Source: an uncultured Schlesneria sp.
GTDB taxonomy: Bacteria; Planctomycetota; Planctomycetia; Planctomycetales; Planctomycetaceae
Direction of reading: 5' to 3'
DNA length: 64,000 bases
NCBI GenBank assembly: GCA_903871875.1
Contig: CAIQIR010000057.1
Coordinates: 1-64,000 of the forward strand
This document shows, in pieces, positions 8,428 to 17,396 of this stretch (position 1 is its first letter; each line of letters opens with the position of its first letter). The notes beneath the pieces are model-generated. The model worked only from the letters and a program-made list of their open reading frames with translations, was not told the DNA's origin and did no database searches. Both the position numbers and the translations under genes were made by a program.

Positions 8428-9498
8428 ATGCACATCGATCAAATCCTTCGCTTCGCGATTGAAAACGGCGCTTCGGATGTTCACCTGCAATGCGGATATG
8501 CCCCTCATGTGCGGATCGGAGGTCAGGTGCGTGCAGTGAGTTCGCCGCCTCTCACCGACGAATTGCTGAAAGAATACGTTCGCGCAATCAGCCCTCCATC
8601 GCTTCTGGAGGATGTCGGAAAGGCGATGAGACAGGGGGCCGATTTTGCATACAGCCTGCCTGATGGCAGCCGCTTTCGCTGCAACTTCTACAGCCATCTT
8701 GGTACGCCGGCATTGGTCATTCGAGTGATTACTGCAAAGGTCCGAACGATTGAAGAACTACGATTGCCCCCGGTGATCGAAGATCTGGCGATGGTTCGCC
8801 GCGGGATCCTGTTGATGAGCGGTGCCACGGGAAGCGGAAAGTCCACGACATTGGCATCGATCATCGATCTTCTGAATCGTTCGTTTTACCTGAAGATCCT
8901 GACGATCGAAGACCCCATCGAATACCAGCACACCGGAAAGAAATCCATCATATCGCATGTCGAAATCGGTCGTGATACTCCGTCATTCGAACATGGACTG
9001 CGACAAGCGATGCGTCAAACCCCCGACGTCATTCTGGTCGGCGAACTTCGTGACTCGGAAACCGTACAGATGGCATTAAGAGCGGCTGACACGGGCCACC
9101 AGGTGCTGACGACGATCCACGCGTCGAACGCGGCGCAAACCATCGAACGACTGTTCGCCATGGTTCCGTCAAACTATTTATCGATCGCAAGGCAACAACT
9201 TTCGGCGTCCCTCGTTGGGATTGTTTCTCAGCGGCTGGTCGTCGGTAAGGAGGGAGACCTGTTGCCAGTCGTGGAAGTCTTGCGCAGTGATGCGGTGGTT
9301 TCCAAGTACATCATGGAAGATCGCATCCTCGACATCATGGATTACGTTGCCACCGAGGAAAATGGCATGCAGAGTTTCGACAAACACCTGCTGCGGCTTG
9401 TTCTGGCAGGGTCCGTCAACGGTGTACAAGCATTGGAAGTTGCGACGAATCCAGAATCACTGGCGCTGAAAATCCGCCAGGTTCAAAACTCGAAGTAG
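8428..9498 (+). CDS. pilT: PilT-family type IV pilus retraction ATPase
   Basis: The 356-aa protein has the usual PilT length. It begins MHIDQILRFAIENGASDVHLQ, the N-terminal PAS-like region of PilT/PilU. Walker A is GATGSGKSTTL at about residues 132-142, the Asp box ILTIEDPIEYQH follows near 155, and Walker B with the His box reads DVILVGELRDSETVQMAL and TIHASNAAQTIERL. These define a secretion NTPase that powers pilus disassembly at the inner membrane. No pilus structural genes lie nearby, which is common for PilT in planctomycetes. PilT and PilU cannot be told apart from sequence alone. Confidence 0.88.
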   Translation: MHIDQILRFAIENGASDVHLQCGYAPHVRIGGQVRAVSSPPLTDELLKEYVRAISPPSLLEDVGKAMRQGADFAYSLPDGSRFRCNFYSHLGTPALVIRVITAKVRTIEELRLPPVIEDLAMVRRGILLMSGATGSGKSTTLASIIDLLNRSFYLKILTIEDPIEYQHTGKKSIISHVEIGRDTPSFEHGLRQAMRQTPDVILVGELRDSETVQMALRAADTGHQVLTTIHASNAAQTIERLFAMVPSNYLSIARQQLSASLVGIVSQRLVVGKEGDLLPVVEVLRSDAVVSKYIMEDRILDIMDYVATEENGMQSFDKHLLRLVLAGSVNGVQALEVATNPESLALKIRQVQNSK

Positions 9499-9620
9499 CT
9501 TGTTGGCCGAGGTTGCACTTTCGACCAATCCGCCGATCAGACAGGACGCGATTAATCAGATCAATGTTCAGCCGCTGATCTGCAATCGTCGTTGATCAAA
9601 TTTGTCGGCCGTAGCGTCGT

Positions 9621-11312
9621 CTACACGCTGTCCGCGTTCGCAAACGTTTCGGAATCGGCTTCAAACTTTTCGGCCTGTTTAAGCCACCATGCTTCGGCAT
9701 GGAATTCATCCCACTCAGCCGCGCATTGACAACTTCTCATCGCGGCCGCAAACGCTTTCGCATCGGCATAGCGCTCGGCAGGTTTTTTGGAAAGACAACG
9801 CAAGATCACCGCTTCGAGATCTGCCGGCACTGCAGCATTCCGTTGTGACGGCGGGACCACCGGTTCGGAAGCGTGCGCAATCATCAAAGCCATGGGATTG
9901 GGGTTTTGAAAGGGCGGCATCCCCGTGACCGCGTAGTACAGGATTGCTCCTAACGAATAAAGGTCGGCTCGCGCGTCGACATCGTGCATTCCACTAGCCT
10001 GCTCGGGAGACATGAACGCGGGAGTGCCACTCACCGTATATTCGCCGGTCAACGGGGATGACTCAGCAGTATCAGAAACCTTCACCAGACCAAAATCCAG
10101 AACCTTGGCAACATCACATTTCCCGCCGAGGATGGCGACGAAAATATTCGCGGGCTTCAGGTCACGATGAACCATCCCCAGATGATGTGCCTCCTGCAGC
10201 GAGTTGCAAACTTGAACCAACAAGTACACAGCCCGACCTGGAGGCAAAGGACCAAATTGATGAATCAAATCAGACAGACTAAAGCCTTGCAGGTATTCCA
10301 TGACGTAGTAAAACGTCCCATCTTCCGCATGACCATAATCGTAAATCTGGATGGTGTTCGGATGCGACAGGACTGCCGCCGACTGAACTTCACGTTCGAA
10401 GCGGGCCAGCATGAGCGGGCTTGCTTGACCATCGGACTTAATGAGTTTTAACGCACAGGGGCGTTTCAAAAGTTGATGTTCAGCCAGATAAACTTCACCC
10501 ATGCCGCCTTCGCCCAGTTTTTCACCCAATTGATATTGACCAAGACGACGAGCATCGCGCAATTCCAATTGCAAAGTATTCAATAAATAGGACGCAACGA
10601 TCGCGATGCCTGCGGCGAGCAAAACAAAGAGCGAGTTGGATGTCGCCAATTCCACACTGGGAAAGTTGAGCAGCAAAGGAGACTCGGAAAATTTGGTCAC
10701 CATCGCCGCCAACACAAGGATCGGGCCCATCGTTAACGTCAAAACAACTCGCGCCGTGGCCTTGGGCCGATTCGGAATCAACACACCGTACAACACGATC
10801 AGGATGATCAACCGCATGACACAGTTCTTGTCAAAGGCAACCACGCGAATCATGTCACCGCGAGACATTAATTCGAGTCCCACGACATACTGGGCACCCA
10901 AAATGATCAAGGCCTGGAGACCGATGAATGTGTATTCAATCGCGCGCAACTGGCGATAACTGAGCGACAGTCGGCTGCCCAGTAGAATCGCCAGGGCGAT
11001 CGAAAGGATTGCGCGAGCCGCCAGGGATTGAAGGGCGAGCGTTTCTCCGGAATTCGGGGCAAACAGAGTAAAGATCAGGCGTGCGCCGGTGAAGACCGCC
11101 CAAATCAATGTCATCGCCAGTAAACGATGGCGCAGCAGCGATTGTCCTTCCGCGGTCACGCTAAATGCCGTCAGTGGCTTTGACTCACCTTCGTACAATG
11201 AATCGTCAAGATCATCCGCGTCAAAATCGAGCACGCGAGTGGGTTCGAATTCCAGTTCCGGCAGGTCCGCCATCGCACCGGCAACCGTCGCCTGATTTTC
11301 GGTTGTTGTCAT
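9621..11312 (-). CDS. Membrane Ser/Thr protein kinase with N-terminal multi-pass domain
   Basis: The 563-aa product starts at ATG 11312. Residues about 60-245 contain some six to seven hydrophobic helices (for example LLAMTLIWAVFTGARLIFTLF and SLFVLLAAGIAIVASYLL). The Hanks-type kinase follows at about 258-525: glycine loop LGEGGMGEVYLAE, Lys in CALKLIK, catalytic loop HRDLKPANIF near residue 379, DFG as LDFGLVK, and APE region GTPAFMSPEQASG. The membrane-first, kinase-last order is the reverse of the common PknB layout and suggests the membrane part is the sensor. Its ligand is unknown. A zinc-ribbon membrane protein gene lies upstream on the same strand. Confidence 0.88.
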   Translation of the reverse strand: MTTTENQATVAGAMADLPELEFEPTRVLDFDADDLDDSLYEGESKPLTAFSVTAEGQSLLRHRLLAMTLIWAVFTGARLIFTLFAPNSGETLALQSLAARAILSIALAILLGSRLSLSYRQLRAIEYTFIGLQALIILGAQYVVGLELMSRGDMIRVVAFDKNCVMRLIILIVLYGVLIPNRPKATARVVLTLTMGPILVLAAMVTKFSESPLLLNFPSVELATSNSLFVLLAAGIAIVASYLLNTLQLELRDARRLGQYQLGEKLGEGGMGEVYLAEHQLLKRPCALKLIKSDGQASPLMLARFEREVQSAAVLSHPNTIQIYDYGHAEDGTFYYVMEYLQGFSLSDLIHQFGPLPPGRAVYLLVQVCNSLQEAHHLGMVHRDLKPANIFVAILGGKCDVAKVLDFGLVKVSDTAESSPLTGEYTVSGTPAFMSPEQASGMHDVDARADLYSLGAILYYAVTGMPPFQNPNPMALMIAHASEPVVPPSQRNAAVPADLEAVILRCLSKKPAERYADAKAFAAAMRSCQCAAEWDEFHAEAWWLKQAEKFEADSETFANADSV

Positions 11313-11419
11313 AGTCGAATTCTCGTGGTCCGCGACAGCGGCATTTGGAAAAACACGTGGCGATCAAATCGGCATTCAGGTTCTGATTTTTGATAGCCGG
11401 CTTGACGATCAACAGGGTT

Positions 11420-12751
11420 TCAGTTTGGTGATTTTTTCGAATTCTGATCGGGCGCAGCTGGCGACGGTTTATCGCCTTCCTGTTCATTGGCGGATTCACT
11501 TTGCCCAGATTTGTTCAGGTTCTCGACAGCAGACTGAACTTGATTCTGCAATCCTGCGGCCGCCTTCGTGGCCTCGTCCTGCAATCCTCCCGCCGCCTTG
11601 TAGGCCTTATCGATCTTGGAAGGAATCGTCTTCTGGATTGCGTTGATATCCTTGCGGGCATCCTTGACGCCTTGCCCGACATCACCTTCCAGCGACTTCA
11701 CGGCACCCGATATCTGTGACCCCAGATCGCCTGATCCGCGGTGGACCTTCGACAGATTGGGAACAAAAGCATAAATCGCGACAACGATCGCGAGAGTGAT
11801 CGCTGGCTCGATAATTCGGCCGACCGGTTTGCGAACCGTTTTCCAATTTTGAGATAAATAGAGAAAGGTGAACGGTGGAACGAGGAACATGACTCCATTC
11901 ATTGGACTCTTGCGGAATGCAATGGCGATTAAATTCGCTAATCCGGCCGCCAGACGCACCGAATTCAAAATCACAATTCCGCTGACGCCAAGCGTAAACC
12001 ATCGATTCTGTTTTGGAGGATTTTGAGGGATCTCCGGGACGGACTCGGCATTGGCATGATTCGCTGACTCGCCGTGTTGTTCGGATGCTATGGCGACAGT
12101 CGATGTCATTTGGATGATATAGCCAATGATCGCCATGAAGATAAATAAGATCGAGAGTCCATAGGCCGTCTCGTTGATCCACCGAAATGCCTTGGCGGAT
12201 CTGTTGAACACGCCACGGTAAGACACCTTAATGAAGCCCGGTCCTCGCGATTTTTTCGATTTTTTATTGATGCGACGCATGTCATTCGCGGCGACATCGT
12301 AAGACGCGGAATCCGACTTCAACACTTCTTCGCGACGCAAGGAGCCCAGGTTGTTCAAGCTGATCGGCTTCAGTGCGATCTGACTTTGAACGGCATTCAA
12401 CCAGGCGACTGGCCGTTGCGGGGCCGAGACGCGTCTCGGCCCGGTGGATTCTGCCAGCTGCAAAGGCTGCTCTTCGCGCGCCGGGACTGCCCCTTGCTTT
12501 GCAACGGGATCAGTTGATTTGCGAGGTTGACCGCTTGTCGCGGTTTTCACCAGCGGTCGGTTCGCGGATTTCGGGGCAACTGCCAGGGAATCAAGAGTTG
12601 CAAACTTCAACGCCATCCGATTGGGGGCCGGGGCCGTCTGCGGAACAACAAACTTCGCACCGCAACGTTTACATCGCCCTGACCGTCCGGCGAGTTTGTC
12701 GTCGACAGTGAATTCTGATGGACAGGCTTCACAGTAAAATGTGATCGTCAT
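11420..12751 (-). CDS. Zinc-ribbon membrane protein of unknown function
   Basis: The 443-aa protein from ATG 12751 opens with a zinc ribbon: YCEACPSEF and RCKRCGAKFVVP supply four Cys in a CxxC-x17-CxxC arrangement often found at the N-terminus of planctomycete proteins. Residues about 65-170 are low-complexity and charged. Four hydrophobic segments follow (about 190-330, for example AYGLSILFIFMAIIGYIIQM and GVSGIVILNSVRLAAGLANL). The C-terminal 110 residues form a likely coiled coil of repeated heptads around KDARKDINAIQKTIPSKIDKA. It lies 107 bp upstream of the membrane kinase on the same strand and may be co-transcribed. No enzymatic motif is seen. Confidence 0.72.
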   Translation of the reverse strand: MTITFYCEACPSEFTVDDKLAGRSGRCKRCGAKFVVPQTAPAPNRMALKFATLDSLAVAPKSANRPLVKTATSGQPRKSTDPVAKQGAVPAREEQPLQLAESTGPRRVSAPQRPVAWLNAVQSQIALKPISLNNLGSLRREEVLKSDSASYDVAANDMRRINKKSKKSRGPGFIKVSYRGVFNRSAKAFRWINETAYGLSILFIFMAIIGYIIQMTSTVAIASEQHGESANHANAESVPEIPQNPPKQNRWFTLGVSGIVILNSVRLAAGLANLIAIAFRKSPMNGVMFLVPPFTFLYLSQNWKTVRKPVGRIIEPAITLAIVVAIYAFVPNLSKVHRGSGDLGSQISGAVKSLEGDVGQGVKDARKDINAIQKTIPSKIDKAYKAAGGLQDEATKAAAGLQNQVQSAVENLNKSGQSESANEQEGDKPSPAAPDQNSKKSPN

Positions 12752-13243
12752 GATGACTCACCAATCGATGCAGGAAACATCACCCGTGAATAAATGGTAG
12801 TCATCACAGCCCGCGCGACATTCGTTTCGGGGATCAACGATGATCAAGTCCGGGAGCGATTATCGCAAGAAAGGAGACGTTTCCGTCCGTTTATATTCAA
12901 TTGGTCAGTGCCTCGCAATTAATCGGGCGAAATTGCAGTGGAACAGTGCAGAAGAGACCAACGGGTGTCCGTCTCAAGTGCTCATCCGTTCGCCGATAGC
13001 ACAACATCACCTTCGTCAAGGTGACCTGCCGGTCGTTTCTGTACCAGTCCGAATACCAGATGCACTGGCAGGGGGGGGACGTGGGGGCTGGTGCGCAGTC
13101 TCAAGCGTAGCCGAAACCGGAACAGGAAGGACTGGACAATATCCAGTTGCAATGGTTGGTTTCGACCAGTCACCCATTCGACATCGTCAATGTACCGCGC
13201 CTCGACATTGGATTATCCGCGGTTTTCATCGCGCCGTTTGCAA
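12752..13243. other. Intergenic region, no gene seen
   Basis: No frame here has both a start signal and protein-like composition. An eight-base G run occurs near 13073-13080. It probably holds the zinc-ribbon gene promoter on the left, and the right part is the 3' end of the oxidoreductase gene's transcript. Confidence 0.45.
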
Positions 13244-14236
13244 TCAATCGACGGTCACAACGATCTTGCCGACCTGTTGATTCGCCTCCAGGTAGCGGTG
13301 TGCTTCGACAATTTGAGACAGGGGAAATGTTTTAGCGATGACCGGTTTGAAGACACCGCTGTTCAGCCGATCCAGAGTGTACTTCTTGCCCGCCTCGAAT
13401 CGATCCGATCCGACCTTCAGTTCCATCAGTGTGTAGCCGCGAATCGTCAGCCCCTTACTGAGCGCCGTGAACAGAGGAAACGGGGTTGGTTCGGGGGACA
13501 GGGCGCCATATTGGAAGATCGTCCCTTCATACGCCGTGGCCTTCGCCAGCTTCTCAATCATCGGGCCGCCGACCGGATCGAAAATCAACCGCGCGCCCCG
13601 ATTTTGAGTAATTTGTGCGACCTCGACGACAAGATCTTGTGTTTCGGTGACGACCACATGTCGCGCACCATGTTCGAGCAGCGCTTGTTTCTTGTCGGCT
13701 TTACGCGTGGCGGCAATCGAGATGCCTCCCGCTGCGTTGACAATCTGAATCGCAGCCTGGCCAACGGACGAGGACGCGGCCGTGATCACGACGGCATCGC
13801 CTTGCTTGACGCCGCCGATCGCCACGAGCGCTCCGTAGGCCGTCATATACTGCATCCACGTTGCGGCTGCTTGTTCGAACGAGAGTGACGCAGGATGTTT
13901 CACCGTCGAACCGACCGGGACCACCGCTTCGCTGCCGTAACAGGCATATTTGTTCATCGAGAAGCCGGGAATCACGCTGACGACGTCCCCCACGGCAAAC
14001 CCCGTCACCCCTGGCCCAATCGCGGACACCACGCCGGCCGCTTCATAGCCCAGACCACTCGGCAGTTGTGGTGCTTCCAGGTATTGGCCCAATCGAAACA
14101 TCGACTCCGCGCGATTCAATCCGATCGCGTGGACATCCATTTTGAGTTCACCGGGTCCGGGCGGTCGCACGTCCGCCTCGACAAGTTTGAGCACTTCGGG
14201 ACCACCAGTACGGTCGAATCGAACAACCTTGGCCAT
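13244..14236 (-). CDS. Medium-chain dehydrogenase/reductase, quinone oxidoreductase-like
   Basis: ATG 14236 is preceded by GAGGAG 8 bp upstream and gives 330 aa; an upstream in-frame ATG at 14272 is less likely. The GroES-like half contains PPGPGELKMDVHAIGLNRAE and PSGLGYEAAGVVSAIG. The Rossmann half reads VVITAASSSVGQAAIQIVNAAG, a SxxxGxxxxQ nucleotide-binding turn typical of NADPH-dependent zeta-crystallin-like reductases. The four structural zinc Cys and catalytic Cys/His of classical alcohol dehydrogenases are not evident, so a zinc-independent quinone or enone reductase is more likely than an alcohol dehydrogenase. The substrate cannot be named. Confidence 0.83.
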   Translation of the reverse strand: MAKVVRFDRTGGPEVLKLVEADVRPPGPGELKMDVHAIGLNRAESMFRLGQYLEAPQLPSGLGYEAAGVVSAIGPGVTGFAVGDVVSVIPGFSMNKYACYGSEAVVPVGSTVKHPASLSFEQAAATWMQYMTAYGALVAIGGVKQGDAVVITAASSSVGQAAIQIVNAAGGISIAATRKADKKQALLEHGARHVVVTETQDLVVEVAQITQNRGARLIFDPVGGPMIEKLAKATAYEGTIFQYGALSPEPTPFPLFTALSKGLTIRGYTLMELKVGSDRFEAGKKYTLDRLNSGVFKPVIAKTFPLSQIVEAHRYLEANQQVGKIVVTVD

Positions 14237-14722
14237 GATCAACTCCTCGTTTCGTTTGGCATCCCATTGCAAACACCGCCAGCGGATTATAGTCCCACTC
14301 TCAAAGATTCCAGGCGGGGTACACTCACGCGTGGCACCGACTGAGAGGTAAGCGGAGCAGCAGGGTGGCCGCCATCAAGGCAGCGTCGAATAAAAACGTT
14401 CTCTGCACGAAAAACGGCGATTCCGTTCGATGACTGTGATACGCCCTCTTGTGGCCGAGGCCATTGACGGAGACTCGAACTTGGGGGCATTCGATGTGGG
14501 GCTTGCGACGATTTCAAAGTCGGTGGATGCCAAGACAAGACTCTCTTGGAGCCCCTTTGCGTTCACCGGGCCGCGGGGCATGGGAAATGCGACAGCGGAC
14601 ATTCGACTTTCTAGTACGCCCCCGATTCTAAACCGTGGTCACAGGACGTCTGTCGAACTGTTGCTGTTAAGGATTGCCGGTTGACCAAGTGAGGTACCGC
14701 AGTTGACTAAAGCATTGTGTAA
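14237..14722. other. Intergenic region at left edge of island, no gene seen
   Basis: Between the oxidoreductase start and the tail of the truncated gene pair. Overlapping short frames on both strands show no ribosome-binding site or recognisable motif. It may contain the left junction of the island, but no repeat of the tRNA-Pro end was recognised by eye. Confidence 0.4.
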
Positions 14723-15100
14723 TCAGCCGGAGGATAATGCCTCAAGGAGTGCCTTCCGGTAATCGGGATCTTTTTCGTTCCAATTCACGAATCCATTGGG
14801 AATGTCAACATTGAAAAATGATTCGTAGTAGGCGTTTTCGTCAAAAGGTTCGCCGTCCTTACCGAAAATCTTTAGCCTGACGGGTTCATTTTCCATGTCG
14901 AGTTGACCTTGGTGCAATGCGATGGCGGTGAACGTTTCCTCGTCCACCATTTTCCTCGGCAATTCGCGAGAACCATACAGCTCGCTGATGGCCGAAATCA
15001 GCCGATCACTTTCCGTACCAGAACGCAGGAAACGCACTCCCCGTCGATACACGCTCTCCTTCACAAGCCCCATATTGGCGTCGAGCCCATGATAGCCACG
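14723..15100 (-). pseudogene. 3' fragment of unknown gene fused behind truncated hsdM
   Basis: A frame starting at ATG 15073 encodes 116 aa, but protein-like sequence continues upstream of it (reading GYHGLDAN before MGLVKES), past any start codon and into the end of hsdM in a different frame. The block GTESDRLISAISELYGSREL and the end NWNEKDPDYRKALLEALSSG look like a genuine coding tail. It is therefore best read as the C-terminal part of an unidentified gene whose 5' end was lost when this DNA was joined to hsdM. It could still be translated from ATG 15073 by coupling to hsdM, since the frames overlap by 13 bp. Confidence 0.5.
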
Positions 15101-16581
15101 TTTTCCACAGCTAGGTCGAGGTAGCCGGGTCGATTTGTCTTGAAAACTGATTTACGCAAGTTCGGGCAAACGTCCCAATAATTTTGCAGCGCATCGACGT
15201 CGGTGACGGGGATGCCTCCCTTCAAGTGGCCTTCGATGTCCTGAAGATCTTCAGGCTGCTGGCTGTCGATGTAACGAGGCAGGTTGAGATTAAGTTCGTT
15301 TTTTTCAATCTCCTCAAAGCTAACCATCCGCGAGTATTTCGAGATTTCGAGCCGCTTGTTGAAGGTATCCACGATCTTGTGGATATCCTGCGCGCGTAGG
15401 CGGTTCTTGGGACCATCCTTCATAAAGCCGCCGCTGGCGTCGATCATGAAGATGCCCTTGCGGGTGTGAGCGTCATTTTTGTCGACGAAAATGATACAAG
15501 CAGGAATGCTTGTGCCATAGAACAGGTTGGCGGGCAGCCCGATGATGCCCTTAATGTAGCCTTTTCGAATAAGGTTGCGGCGAATGTCGGCCTCGGCATT
15601 GCCACGGAAAAGCACGCCGTGTGGAAGAATGCATGCGCCTTGGCCAGTGCTCTTGAGCGAACGGACGATATGCAGAAAGTACGCATAGTCGCCCTGTTTG
15701 GCGGGCGGTGTGCCGAACGTCTTAAACCGTTCATAAGGGTCGTTTACGGGATTGAGCCCAGTGCTCCACCGTTTGTCCGAAAATGGCGGATTGGCAACGA
15801 CGTAGTCAAAAGTTTTGAGAGTGTCTCCGTCTTTGAACTTGGGATCGGCCAGCGTGTTGCCCTGCGCGATGAGCGCGGTGGGGTTGTTGTGCAGGATCAT
15901 GTTCATGCGCGCCAGGCCGCTTGTGGCAGCGTCTTTTTCCTGCCCGTAAAGGGTGACCTTGGAGATGGCTGCATCCCCCACTTTAAGTAGCAACGAACCA
16001 GAGCCGCAGGTCGGGTCATATACGGTGGTTGCAGTGCTGGTCTTGGCGTCATGGATGCCGAGAATCTGGGCCATGATGCGGCTGACTTCGGCGGGGGTGT
16101 AGAACTGTCCCTTGCTCTTGCCGCTCTCGGTGGCGAAGTTCCGCATCAGGTATTCGTAGGCGTCGCCAAGGATGTCGTCGCCGTCGGCGCGATTTTTGGA
16201 AAAGTCGAGGGCTTTGTTCTCGAAGATGCCGATCAGATTGGTGAGCCGTTCCACCATTTCCTTGCCGCTGCCCAGCTTCGTGGCGTCGTTGAAATCCGGC
16301 ATGTCGGACAGCTTGTTGGCATTAGCGAGCGGCGCGATAATCTTCTTATTGATCTGGTCACCGATGTCCGACTTGCCCTTCAGGGCGACCATGTCCTTGA
16401 AGCTGGCACCATCTGGAATGGTGATCGGCGCGTACGGCAGCCCAGCATATTTGTCACTGACGTATTTGATGAAGAGAAGTACCAAGACGTAGTCCTTGTA
16501 CTGGCTGGCATCCATACCGCCGCGCAGCTCGTCACAGCTTGACCAGAGAGACGAGTAGAGTTCGGATTTCTTTATGGCCAT
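15061..16581 (-). CDS. hsdM: Type I restriction-modification methyltransferase HsdM, C-terminally truncated
   Basis: ATG 16581 opens 506 aa. The N-terminal helical domain (SSLWSSCDELRGGMDASQYKDYVLVLLFIKYVSDK) and the N6-adenine methyltransferase domain are intact: GQFYTPAEVSRIMA, SAM motif I DPTCGSGSLLLKV, and catalytic motif IV VANPPFSDKRW. The closest family type is usually well over 650 aa; here it stops after PGYLDLAVENVAI, with an abnormal tail of about nine residues. No hsdS or hsdR is adjacent, so DNA specificity and restriction are missing and the gene is probably an inactive remnant. Methylation could only occur with an HsdS supplied from elsewhere. Confidence 0.85.
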   Translation of the reverse strand: MAIKKSELYSSLWSSCDELRGGMDASQYKDYVLVLLFIKYVSDKYAGLPYAPITIPDGASFKDMVALKGKSDIGDQINKKIIAPLANANKLSDMPDFNDATKLGSGKEMVERLTNLIGIFENKALDFSKNRADGDDILGDAYEYLMRNFATESGKSKGQFYTPAEVSRIMAQILGIHDAKTSTATTVYDPTCGSGSLLLKVGDAAISKVTLYGQEKDAATSGLARMNMILHNNPTALIAQGNTLADPKFKDGDTLKTFDYVVANPPFSDKRWSTGLNPVNDPYERFKTFGTPPAKQGDYAYFLHIVRSLKSTGQGACILPHGVLFRGNAEADIRRNLIRKGYIKGIIGLPANLFYGTSIPACIIFVDKNDAHTRKGIFMIDASGGFMKDGPKNRLRAQDIHKIVDTFNKRLEISKYSRMVSFEEIEKNELNLNLPRYIDSQQPEDLQDIEGHLKGGIPVTDVDALQNYWDVCPNLRKSVFKTNRPGYLDLAVENVAIMGSTPIWGL

Positions 16582-17396
16582 AGGTCAGGTTGTCGTTCTG
16601 GATGATTGGTTGATGAATAAAGTCAAAGCAATAATGAACATGAAATTTGTCTCACGAGATGGTTAGATCCGATGTTCAATTTTTGCGCGAATTCGAACGC
16701 CTCGATTATGGGGGGGTTCTGAGCCTTACCTGTCTACCGAGCGGCGGCCATGTTGTCAACAAACGGCTTGCCGGAAAAGGACTTACGGCATTTTGTCGAG
16801 TGTTGTTTTTGCTGGTCAGGAAGGTCTGGCGATCCAGTTTTCCATCCAAAGCACAATGGGCAGCGGGCCGGTTGAACCTTCCTATCACCGAAGAGTGAGA
16901 AACTTCGTTCAGCTCAATCGGTGGTCGTCGCTGTTTTTCGCCTTTGGATTTTGCGTTGATGTCGCGATGGATCAGCGGCAGGTTTTAGATCCGTCGCTGG
17001 GATGGCGACGTATCGTGATTGACGATTTATGGAGAATCGGCAATCGCCACGAATGGGCGCAGGCGTCGAGGCTAAATTCGGACTTGGAGCGGAGGCGAAA
17101 AGCCCGAGTTTCCCCGGGAAACCCGGCCTGGGCTGTGCACAGGGAAGACGCCTGATCTCTAAAGACACTTTCAAGCTCGCAAAAAACGCTCATTTTCCAT
17201 GTTCTGGAAAACAGCCAAGAGCTTGAGGTTTTGGGGGGTGGCGAGGGGCGCGATCCTTGCCGGACGCAGAGCCTCCGACAGGACAAGCCGCCGTCCGCCA
17301 TGTACGGCGGTCACGAGGAAGTTTTGGGGACAATGCAGCCGAGCCATTGAGGGACTGAATGGGTCGGAACTGAGGATTGATTGTCGCCGCGATGCC
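16582..17396. other. Long non-coding stretch inside the island
   Basis: About 815 bp with no convincing gene on either strand. It contains a short palindrome TTTCCCCGGGAAA near 17112-17124 and a GC-rich right half. It lies between the start of hsdM and the end of the glycosyltransferase, both on the minus strand, so it must hold the hsdM promoter. It may be the scar of older insertions. Confidence 0.45.

Noticed and set aside
12419-12442. Palindrome CCGAGACGCGTCTCGG as a regulatory site
   Set aside because: It lies inside the zinc-ribbon protein coding sequence in a low-complexity region with no adjacent start; probably chance.
12840-13280. 146-codon + strand frame in the gap before the oxidoreductase
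   Set aside because: Composition is unlike protein, no ribosome-binding site, and it runs antisense into the oxidoreductase 3' end.
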